A stretch of DNA of 64,000 nt from CAIKOD01 sp035505975 (GTDB taxonomy: Archaea; Halobacteriota; Methanomicrobia; Methanomicrobiales; Methanospirillaceae): NCBI GenBank assembly GCA_035505975.1, contig DATJQJ010000010.1:1-64000 (forward strand), given 5' to 3'. Made by a program: the position numbers and the translations under genes. The notes beneath the pieces were generated by a model. That model did not search any database. It worked only from the letters and a program-made list of their open reading frames with translations, and was not told the DNA's origin. The number at the start of each line of letters is the position of its first letter. The first letter of the stretch is position 1. Positions 43,847 through 51,447 of this stretch are shown here, in pieces.

Positions 43847-44610
43847 GGTCCCGCCACCATGTTTGCAATCCTTGCTGCAAATGCACCGGCCGTGAACCCT
43901 GCATCGATGTTGACTACTGCAATAACAGAACACGACTGGAGCATACTTGCCAGGGCAGCCCTTCCCTGCCCCATGTATCCGTAACCGCTGCTCACGGGAA
44001 CCCCGATCACGGGCTTGTTCACAAGCCCTGCAACGACTGCAGGAAGCGTCCCTTCCCTACCTGCCGCGACCACGAATACGTGTGCGTCGATGAGGTCCCT
44101 GACCGCCGGGAACAGCCGGTGAATTCCGGCCGCCCCGACATCATAGGCGGTAAGGACCGTGCAGCCCATCTCCTCCGCAATCACCCTTGCTTCCTCTGCA
44201 ACCCCGATATCCGACGTCCCGGCGGTAACAATTCCCACCACGCCTCCGGTTTTCGCGGGTCCACATTCACCTTCACGCGCAAGGACCAGCATGTTTGCTG
44301 CCTCGTGGAATTCTGCCCTGATATTGTTTAATTCACACAATGACCTGACTGCGCCTGCATGTTCGGGGAGTAACCGCGAAATAATGCACCTGCCCCTCGA
44401 TTCCACCTGTTTTTTCGCGATTTTGACGAGGTGATCGGGTTCTTTCCCTTCGGCAAGGATCACCTCCGGAATACCGCACCTGACCGACCGGCCGGTGTCA
44501 AGCCTGGCAATTTCCCCGACGGTGTCGATCCTGAGCCCTTCTATCTCCCTGACAGCCTCTTCGAGAGAGATCGTCCCTTCATTAAGGTTTTTTAAGACCT
44601 CCCGTATCAT
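43843..44610 (-). CDS. larB: LarB-like nickel-pincer cofactor biosynthesis protein
   Basis: A 255-residue PurE-like protein. In the Lar pathway, LarB carboxylates and hydrolyses nicotinic acid adenine dinucleotide, the first step to the nickel-pincer nucleotide. IVTAGTSDIGVAEEARVIAEE, YDVGAAGIHR and VPVSSGYGYMGQGRAAL are the family patterns. The start at 44610 fits a TATA-like CTTTATTATC 26 bases upstream; ATGs at 44625 and 44673 are alternatives. LarC and LarE are not in the window. The next gene, nadM, makes the related NAD. Confidence 0.85.
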   Translation of the reverse strand: MIREVLKNLNEGTISLEEAVREIEGLRIDTVGEIARLDTGRSVRCGIPEVILAEGKEPDHLVKIAKKQVESRGRCIISRLLPEHAGAVRSLCELNNIRAEFHEAANMLVLAREGECGPAKTGGVVGIVTAGTSDIGVAEEARVIAEEMGCTVLTAYDVGAAGIHRLFPAVRDLIDAHVFVVAAGREGTLPAVVAGLVNKPVIGVPVSSGYGYMGQGRAALASMLQSCSVIAVVNIDAGFTAGAFAARIANMVAGP

Positions 44611-44673
44611 GTGATTCGGTTGCATGGTTTGATAATAAAGATATGGTCTTGCGTATAATATACCTGCATCCAT

Positions 44674-44988
44674 ATGAGCTATCTGTTATACGTCGCCATA
44701 TTCGGGGAAATCGCGGTAATTTTCTTGTGGTTGCGCGACATCCGGATATTCTATCTGACCGGTCTGCCCGGCTATAGAAAAGCGGCCTATTACGGTGTCC
44801 TTTATGGAGCTCTTGCAACGTTCGGCTTACTCATCGCCTATATGTATGCCGGGTTCGAGGTGGTGGGATTGGGCGTTATCATGGCTGCCCTGTTCCTCCA
44901 GGAACGGAATAAAAAGGAAAAAATATGGAGCAAAGAGACCACGTGGGAACGGTTTTTCGGTTCGGTCAGACCGGAGAGCAAAAAATAA
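44674..44988 (+). CDS. Small membrane protein, unknown
   Basis: A 104-residue protein with hydrophobic segments at about residues 3-20, 36-53 and 55-72 and a charged C-terminus, so it probably spans the membrane two or three times. No family was recognised. It is divergent from larB and lies 34 bases upstream of hisS in the same direction, but their shared role is not obvious. Two AT-rich elements, at 44630-44641 and 44653-44663, lie between it and larB. Confidence 0.7.
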   Translation: MSYLLYVAIFGEIAVIFLWLRDIRIFYLTGLPGYRKAAYYGVLYGALATFGLLIAYMYAGFEVVGLGVIMAALFLQERNKKEKIWSKETTWERFFGSVRPESKK

Positions 44989-45022
44989 ACCAGGGACCAG
45001 ATTCCGGCAGGGGAGAGCAACC

Positions 45023-46255
45023 GTGATCCAGAAACCGAGAGGGACCAGGGATTTTCTGCCGCCTGAAATGGAGCACCGGAGATCGGTAGAACAGCGAATG
45101 CGCGAGAGGGCATCCCTCTGGGGATATCGCGAGGTATGCACCCCGGAATTCGAAGAACTCGCGCTGTTTACTGCACGATCGGGCCAGGGTATTATCGAAG
45201 AAATGTATGTATTCGAGGATAAGGGAGGCCGGATGCTCGCCCTGCGACCTGAAATCACTGCCGCAGTGCAGAGAATGTACCAGAACGAGGCCAGGGTAGC
45301 GCCGAAACCGCTTCGATGGTTCTATTTTGCGGACTGTTTCCGTTATGAACGACCGCAGAAGGGCAGGTACCGGCAGTTCTGGCAGTTCGGCATCGAATTG
45401 ATTGGGTCCGACACCGCGACCGGCGACGCGGAAACGATCATGCTTGCCGATGATCTATTGCGATCGACAGGAATCGGGTTCAAACTCCATGTCGGTCATT
45501 TGAGTTTCATGAAGTCTCTGCTAAGCGATCTGCCCCCTGGGGAGCAGCGGGACGCCATGCGGTATCTCGATAAAAAAGATGATCAGGGGCTTAAGAATTA
45601 TCTCGACCTTTCGGGGAGGGCCGATCTCTTTGAATCTCTCAGTATGTTGCCTGAATGCAGGACACTCGAAGAAGTTGCTGAGGTGACCGGCGGCGTCCCT
45701 GAGATCGGAAAGATAGCCGAGACGCTGGATATCCTCGATAATGCCGGTACGTCCTACATCCTCGACCCCGGTATAGCGAGAGGCCTCGATTACTATACGG
45801 GCATGGTATTCGAAGCATTTGCCGAAAATCTCGGTGCTGAAAACCAGATCCTCGGAGGCGGGGCCTACCGCCTCGGACAGGTACTCGGAGGAGACGATGT
45901 GCCTTCCTGCGGCTTCGCCGTCGGATTCGACCGGGTGATGGTTGCTCTCGGTGAGCCCACGGAAAAACCGGTAAAGGCGGTTGGAATTGTTTATACACCG
46001 CAGGTCAGGGCACACGCGGTCCGGATTGCCCAGGAATTCCGGGCTCACGACATAAGAGCAGAACTCGACGTGATGGGGAGGGGCATAGGGCCACAGATCA
46101 CCCACGCCTCGAAATCGGCGAAGGTCGTCATCATTATCGGTGAACGGGAGCTTAAATCGGGAACAGTTACCTTAAGAGACCTGGAGACCGGAGAACAAAA
46201 GGAATTAACCGTACAGGAAGCCGTGCGCGAGGTGGCAACGCGTGGCCCTCGCTGA
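45023..46255 (+). CDS. hisS: Histidyl-tRNA synthetase
   Basis: A 410-residue class II synthetase. I chose the GTG at 45023, with GGGAGAG 6 bases upstream, over a longer frame that lies partly in the small membrane gene. KPRGTRDFLPPEM is motif 1, the FRYERPQKGRYRQFWQFGIE region is motif 2, and LGGGAYRLGQVLGG and GFAVGFDRVMVAL are the HisA and motif 3 regions. It overlaps top6B by 14 bases, so it is cotranslated with the topoisomerase VI genes. Confidence 0.95.
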   Translation: MIQKPRGTRDFLPPEMEHRRSVEQRMRERASLWGYREVCTPEFEELALFTARSGQGIIEEMYVFEDKGGRMLALRPEITAAVQRMYQNEARVAPKPLRWFYFADCFRYERPQKGRYRQFWQFGIELIGSDTATGDAETIMLADDLLRSTGIGFKLHVGHLSFMKSLLSDLPPGEQRDAMRYLDKKDDQGLKNYLDLSGRADLFESLSMLPECRTLEEVAEVTGGVPEIGKIAETLDILDNAGTSYILDPGIARGLDYYTGMVFEAFAENLGAENQILGGGAYRLGQVLGGDDVPSCGFAVGFDRVMVALGEPTEKPVKAVGIVYTPQVRAHAVRIAQEFRAHDIRAELDVMGRGIGPQITHASKSAKVVIIIGERELKSGTVTLRDLETGEQKELTVQEAVREVATRGPR

Positions 46256-48044
46256 CGAACTAGCCAAATCACAGCGCAGTATCAGTGTTGCGGAATTTTT
46301 CGAGAAAAACAAGCACCTGCTCGGTTTCGATTCGCCCACGCGAGGTATTATCACGACCGTCAAGGAAGCGGTCGACAATGCCCTCGATGCATGCGAGGAG
46401 GCAGAAGTCCTCCCCGATATATACGTTGGGATCAAGAAGATCTCAGGCGATGTTTTCCGGATTACGGTCGAAGACAACGGCCCGGGAATTGTCCCGGAAC
46501 AGGTGCCGTTCGTATTCGGAAAGCTCCTCTACGGTTCCCGGTTCCATCAGATCAAGCAGAGCAGGGGCCAGCAGGGGATAGGGATCAGCGCAGCCGTGCT
46601 GTATGCCCAGCTCACGACCGGCACCCCAACGGTGGTAATTTCGAGGACCGGTGCACAATTCCCGGCCCACCGGTTCCTCCTCCAGATCCATATCGAGCAT
46701 AACGAACCGGAAATCATCGGTCACGAGGAGATCGAATGGGACAGGGCACATGGTACCCGCGTACAGATCGAATTCAAAAGTAATCTCACCGCAAAAAAGA
46801 GACTGCTTGAATATCTCCGATATACAGCGGTTGTCAATCCTCATGCCCGCCTGCTTGTCGAACTCGATGACGAAACGACCATATTCGAACGGGTATCAGC
46901 CGAGGTGATCGTCTGCCCGAAAGCGATCCAGCCCCACCCGCACGGGATCGAGATTGGCCAATTCTCAAGGATGGTGGCAGCAAGTTCCGAAACACTCGAA
47001 AACTTTCTTGTGCAGGGATTCTCAAGGGTCGGGAAGAAGACTGCTGTTGAGATGTGTGCTATTGCCGGGCTTGACCCGCAGAAAAAAACGGCAAAACTTA
47101 CCAAGGACGAACAAAAACGTCTCCTCGAGGCGATGCAACAGGTCAGTGTCCCTGCACCTCCTGCATCGGTCTGCCTGTCACCCATCGGCGAGGACCTGAT
47201 CGTCAGGGGTCTCGAAAAAGAATTCCAGATGGACTTTATCAGGGCAAGGACAAGGCCCAGCTCTGTTTTTTCAGGGCATCCGTTCATGGTCGAAGCAGCC
47301 CTGGGATATGGCGGGAAATTACCGGCAGATGGAAATGCCCAGATCTTACGATTCGCCAACCGGGTGCCCCTGATGTATCAGCAGGGTGCCTGCGCCATCA
47401 CGTCATGCATTGCCGGCATTACCTGGAAGACCTATGGGATAACGCAGGCCGGGCTTCCGGTCGGACCGCTCCTGATCCTTGTCCACATCGCCTCCACAAA
47501 CGTCCCTTTCACCAGCGAAAGCAAAGATGCGATCGCATCGATACCGGAGATCGAAAAGGAGATTACCCTCTCCCTTCAGGAACTCGGCCGCGAACTTAAA
47601 CTCTACCTCTCCCGCAGGGATAAAAACAGGCTTGCAGACGACCGGGCACGTGCCGTCTGCGCGATTATTCCCGAGATAGCAGCAAAAGTGAGCGAGATTG
47701 TCGAACTGCCTCCACCCGATATCTCCCCGATCGAAGGACGTATCATGAGAAAACTTATTGCAAAAAGGAGAGTTGCAGACGGGATCGTCACCATCGAGCT
47801 GAACAACTATACAGATTTCAAGGGAACGGTCACCGTGTACGAAACATCTCATGAAAAAGCCGGGGACGCATACCCGCCCCCCGAATTTGTATCGACCCTC
47901 GATAACGAGTACACACGGGTGTGGCAGGTCCCGGTGGGGCCCGGAACGGCGTGGAAAGCATCATATACGGGTAATGGCGGAGGAAGTCTCGATATCAGGG
48001 GAATGGAAGAGAGCAAGCTCGTGGTGGTGGATTTCAATGCCTAA
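46242..48044 (+). CDS. top6B: Type IIB DNA topoisomerase VI subunit B
   Basis: A 600-residue GHKL ATPase subunit that with Top6A relaxes and decatenates DNA. The ATP-site motifs are KEAVDNALDACEEA, VEDNGPGIVPEQVPFVFGKLLYGS and RGQQGIGISAAVLYAQLTT. It starts at GTG 46242, overlapping hisS, and overlaps top6A by 8 bases. The subunit is essentially restricted to archaea among prokaryotes, with plant relatives. Confidence 0.97.
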   Translation: MALADELAKSQRSISVAEFFEKNKHLLGFDSPTRGIITTVKEAVDNALDACEEAEVLPDIYVGIKKISGDVFRITVEDNGPGIVPEQVPFVFGKLLYGSRFHQIKQSRGQQGIGISAAVLYAQLTTGTPTVVISRTGAQFPAHRFLLQIHIEHNEPEIIGHEEIEWDRAHGTRVQIEFKSNLTAKKRLLEYLRYTAVVNPHARLLVELDDETTIFERVSAEVIVCPKAIQPHPHGIEIGQFSRMVAASSETLENFLVQGFSRVGKKTAVEMCAIAGLDPQKKTAKLTKDEQKRLLEAMQQVSVPAPPASVCLSPIGEDLIVRGLEKEFQMDFIRARTRPSSVFSGHPFMVEAALGYGGKLPADGNAQILRFANRVPLMYQQGACAITSCIAGITWKTYGITQAGLPVGPLLILVHIASTNVPFTSESKDAIASIPEIEKEITLSLQELGRELKLYLSRRDKNRLADDRARAVCAIIPEIAAKVSEIVELPPPDISPIEGRIMRKLIAKRRVADGIVTIELNNYTDFKGTVTVYETSHEKAGDAYPPPEFVSTLDNEYTRVWQVPVGPGTAWKASYTGNGGGSLDIRGMEESKLVVVDFNA

Positions 48045-49125
48045 ACCGAATCGGGATAGCGAGGCGGTCGACAGATTGCTGAACATTGCGATGAACTGGT
48101 ACGGCCAGCTGAAACAAGGGGAGATCCCTTCCATTTCGCTGCCGACGAGGACAAAACACAATATAGAATATGACGACGGGAGTGAAGTCTGGAAATACGG
48201 GGACAAGGAAAGTGTGCGCCACGCTGGTTCGGCAAAAAGTGCGTTGCATATCCTCAAGATGGCCTTTGTGATCTGGTTCTTAAAGAAACAGATACGGGAA
48301 AACCGTTCGTCGACGTTGAGAGAATTGTATTACATCTCTGAGGGCTGGAAAAAGGCTAAGTTCGCAGCACAGGACGAGAGCAATTTCTTAATCGAGGACC
48401 TGGAGATCCTTACCGATATGCAGAGAGAAGCGTTCCACCTGAGGCCCGAAGAGGACGGGGCAACGATCTTCGGCCCAATCGAGTTGAAAGAAGTGACCCG
48501 GCGCGGAGAACGACGCATTCATTGCCGTGACGATGTGGGCGAAGCGGGGTACCAGATACCGACCAACGTCGATACGATAGATTTCCTGAAACACGATGCA
48601 AAGCTGGTGATCGCTCTTGAAACAGGTGGAATGTACGCCCGTCTGATCGAGAACGGGTTCGACGAAGATTACAAAGCCATCCTGGTCCATCTTAAAGGGC
48701 AGCCGGCCCGGTCAACACGGCGCGTACTGAACCGCATCAACGAACAGTTCAAGCTTCCCGTGGTTGTCTTCACCGATGGCGATCCCTGGTCCTACCGCAT
48801 CTATGCCAGCGTCGCGTACGGCGCGATAAAAAGCGCCCATATGTCGGAGATCCTTGCGACCCCCCAGGCACAGTTCATCGGCGTCCAGCCAAGCGATATC
48901 AGGGACTACAACCTCCCTTCTGACCAGTTGAACGAACGTGATATCGCTGCCCTCAAAAGCGAACTTTCAGACCCCAGGTTCGCTTCGGACTACTGGCGCG
49001 AACAGATTAACCTCCAGCTTAAGATGGGACTTAAATCCGAACAACAGGCTTTTGCAGCCCGTGGACTGGATTTCGTGACAAAAGAATACCTGCCGGCCAG
49101 GCTTTCCGAGATGGGGATTATTTAG
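48037..49125 (+). CDS. top6A: Type IIB DNA topoisomerase VI subunit A
   Basis: A 362-residue Spo11-like subunit that cleaves DNA. The candidate tyrosine is Y98 or Y99 in STLRELYYISEGW, and VVFTDGDPWSYRIYASVAYG is the Toprim metal motif. The ATG at 48037 was selected; the frame continues upstream through top6B but is not coding there. It lies downstream of top6B with an 8-base overlap, followed by a repeat in the gap to the pilus genes. Confidence 0.97.
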   Translation: MPKPNRDSEAVDRLLNIAMNWYGQLKQGEIPSISLPTRTKHNIEYDDGSEVWKYGDKESVRHAGSAKSALHILKMAFVIWFLKKQIRENRSSTLRELYYISEGWKKAKFAAQDESNFLIEDLEILTDMQREAFHLRPEEDGATIFGPIELKEVTRRGERRIHCRDDVGEAGYQIPTNVDTIDFLKHDAKLVIALETGGMYARLIENGFDEDYKAILVHLKGQPARSTRRVLNRINEQFKLPVVVFTDGDPWSYRIYASVAYGAIKSAHMSEILATPQAQFIGVQPSDIRDYNLPSDQLNERDIAALKSELSDPRFASDYWREQINLQLKMGLKSEQQAFAARGLDFVTKEYLPARLSEMGII

Positions 49126-49222
49126 GCGGGATATCAGAGAGAAAAAATTCCGCAATCATAACTTCCTTTACGTAAATCTTCTTTTAATTCTCTCAAAATT
49201 CTCATGATTCTTGCTAACCAAA

Positions 49223-49393
49223 ATGAAGACGCTCCCGGGGCTCTGCCCCGCCGCTGTGGCGCCCCCGTGGGATAGGGACTGTATCGGGCATAGCCACTAA
49301 CATCATACTATACCAAGTTTATCCCATATCGTGCCCTGTCAATTAGGTTGAACCGCCGCCGGGGCGCCCTTCGGGGGCGGCGGCGTCAATCGC
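49223..49393 (+). repeat. Dispersed structured repeat R7 with GC hairpin copy 2
   Basis: The left module starts GACGCTCCCGGGGCTCTG at 49228 with hairpins CGGGGC/GCCCCG and CCGC/GTGG, then GGGATAGGGACTG. The GC hairpin unit at 49348-49393 is the second copy of the unit at 9675. It lies between the convergent top6A and the pilus operon, and covers most of the gap 49126-49487. Confidence 0.82.
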
Positions 49394-49487
49394 AGCAAGA
49401 AATATGGCAGTTAAGCTTCTATTTCGGAAAAACGCTTACTTAAAAAAATGGTATTTTTCTCCAGTTCCGAAACGTTCCCTGACTCAT

Positions 49488-50522
49488 CTACACAAAGAAC
49501 CTGAATGCGAGCCACGCGATGAGCAGCATGATGACCGAATATTTTAGGCCGGCGATGGCACTCCCTTCACCCATCTGCCCGGCGACGAGCCCCGAAAATA
49601 TCCCCTGGATCATTGCCGCATGGGCAAATAATCTCTTGTAAAAGAAGATATCGAGATTTTTGATAAACTGGGCACTCGACCCCGCATGGGCTGATGCCGA
49701 TGCAGCGGTCGCCATAGTCGTGAGGAATGTCGTTACAAGCACGAAAATCACGAACAGGAATACCAGGAATGAGATAAGCACGATAACGACATAGATCATC
49801 ATGTTGTTCCTGCGTTCGGTCTTCAGTTTCACGAACTCGTACGTATCGTTTGCCGCAGCGCGGAGCACCTCGGAGGCATCCCCCCCTGCCCTGCTCGCCT
49901 TTGCAATCAGGTCGACACTCCGGTCTGCAAGCGGAGTCTTCAGCCGCTGCCCGAACCGGTACATCGCCGTTACAAAGGGGACATTCCAGGACATTTCGCT
50001 GTCCATTTTCCGAATAAACGGCGTGAGGGTGCTATACTCTCCGGCCGAGACGAGGTGGACGGCATTGGGGAGTGTCATTCCGCTGTCGTTCATCCCTGCA
50101 AGATCGCGGAAAAAGTTGGGAAGGGCTTCTTCGAGGTTCCTGATCCTTTTCGATTCCCTGATGTCGAGTACGGCCAGAGGCCCGAGCGCGATCAGGATCG
50201 CGATAACGGTAATGTCATCGATGATGGTGGTGGTGAACAGGACCGCGGTCCCGTATTGTCTGATCATGGTGACGGTCCCGATAAGGAAAAATAGCAGGGC
50301 TGCCGGCACACACACGATCAGGATATTGACAGGTTTGTCCAACAGGACTTTCAGGGGGTGCTTGATGAACCGTCCTAACCCTTCACGATGGGCACGGTCA
50401 TACGCAAGCTTATCTTCGATCTCCTGCTCTGCCGTATCTCCCTTGGGCATCCTGATTCCTGGTATCCGTTCAGGGTCAGGTTGTTTTGAACCGGGTGAGT
50501 AAATTTTGTCGAAAATGCCCAT
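49488..50522 (-). CDS. Type II/IV secretion membrane platform protein, TadC/FlaJ-like
   Basis: A 344-residue membrane protein with about five hydrophobic segments, of the GspF/TadC/FlaJ type that forms the inner-membrane platform of pilus or secretion machines. The cytoplasmic segment (about residues 115-230) contains the LADRSVDLIAKASRAGGDASEVL part conserved in the family. It lies one base after the previous gene's stop and is the last gene of the three-gene motor operon. Two such proteins in tandem suggest a heterodimeric platform. Confidence 0.85.
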   Translation of the reverse strand: MGIFDKIYSPGSKQPDPERIPGIRMPKGDTAEQEIEDKLAYDRAHREGLGRFIKHPLKVLLDKPVNILIVCVPAALLFFLIGTVTMIRQYGTAVLFTTTIIDDITVIAILIALGPLAVLDIRESKRIRNLEEALPNFFRDLAGMNDSGMTLPNAVHLVSAGEYSTLTPFIRKMDSEMSWNVPFVTAMYRFGQRLKTPLADRSVDLIAKASRAGGDASEVLRAAANDTYEFVKLKTERRNNMMIYVVIVLISFLVFLFVIFVLVTTFLTTMATAASASAHAGSSAQFIKNLDIFFYKRLFAHAAMIQGIFSGLVAGQMGEGSAIAGLKYSVIMLLIAWLAFRFFV

Positions 50523-50523
50523 A

Positions 50524-51447
50524 TTATCCCTCCGGTGTCATCGAGCTGATCATGATGACGAACATGATGCTGCCGAACGGTATCATCATGTAGATGATCA
50601 CGTAGAGAAAGATCGGGTTTGCGTTGTTCCCAATGACCGACATGATCGACTGGAGGATGATCAGGAACAGCGGCCCTGCCACCATCGCCGTGACATATGA
50701 TTCTGCAATCAGGCCTAGCGTGTCGAGGAATAACTTCTGTGTCTGCCTGTTCTCGATTGCATACTGATCAGCCTTGGTCCTGAAGTAGACGGTGAGGTTG
50801 CTGCCGCTCGCGATGCTTCCCATGGCCCCCTGGATGAACTCTTTCATCCGCAGGCTTGGCGTCGAGACCGAGGTGATCCGGAGCGCATCGATCAGGTCTT
50901 TACCGAACATATCGATCTCGCGGACGATATACCGGGCTTCGACAGAGCTTTCCCCATAGATCGGGCTGTCTGCAAGCTGCCGGAATATCTCGGCCGGCGG
51001 GATTCCTGCCGTCGACATGGCGGTGATATAGTTAATGGCATAGGGCAGGGTAGCATCAATGTTACGTTTCCTGTTCCCGGCCTGGATCGAGGGGTAGAGG
51101 TTGTAGATTAAATAGGTGATGCCGCCGAAGACAAGGAGCGAAATGACCGTCACGGCTAATGTACCAAATGCCAGGCTGTATTTCGCGATGAACAGGAAGG
51201 CATCGGGTACCGCGCCCCGGTAGGTGATCAATTTTGTCAGCTGGAACAGGAAGGTGATGGTGCCTATGCCCACCGCGGCGAGGAGGCCGACGAGGACCGA
51301 GGTTACAATGGCAGTCGAGAGATATACCTCGAAAGGGATTGCCATCCGGGCCGACAGGAGGTCCTTTCTGAGCTCTGAATATTTCTCCCGCTGGCTCTTC
51401 ACCCTGGCACCAAGGAGATTGAAGCAGAAGCGTTCATAACTATTCAT
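50524..51447 (-). CDS. Type II/IV secretion membrane platform protein, second copy
   Basis: A 307-residue membrane protein similar in type to its downstream neighbour, with the conserved INYITAMSTAGIPPAEIFRQLAD segment and several hydrophobic helices. It overlaps the ATPase gene by 8 bases, so the ATPase and platform are cotranslated. Paired TadB/TadC-like proteins are typical of Tad and archaeal pilus machines. Confidence 0.85.
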   Translation of the reverse strand: MNSYERFCFNLLGARVKSQREKYSELRKDLLSARMAIPFEVYLSTAIVTSVLVGLLAAVGIGTITFLFQLTKLITYRGAVPDAFLFIAKYSLAFGTLAVTVISLLVFGGITYLIYNLYPSIQAGNRKRNIDATLPYAINYITAMSTAGIPPAEIFRQLADSPIYGESSVEARYIVREIDMFGKDLIDALRITSVSTPSLRMKEFIQGAMGSIASGSNLTVYFRTKADQYAIENRQTQKLFLDTLGLIAESYVTAMVAGPLFLIILQSIMSVIGNNANPIFLYVIIYMMIPFGSIMFVIMISSMTPEG

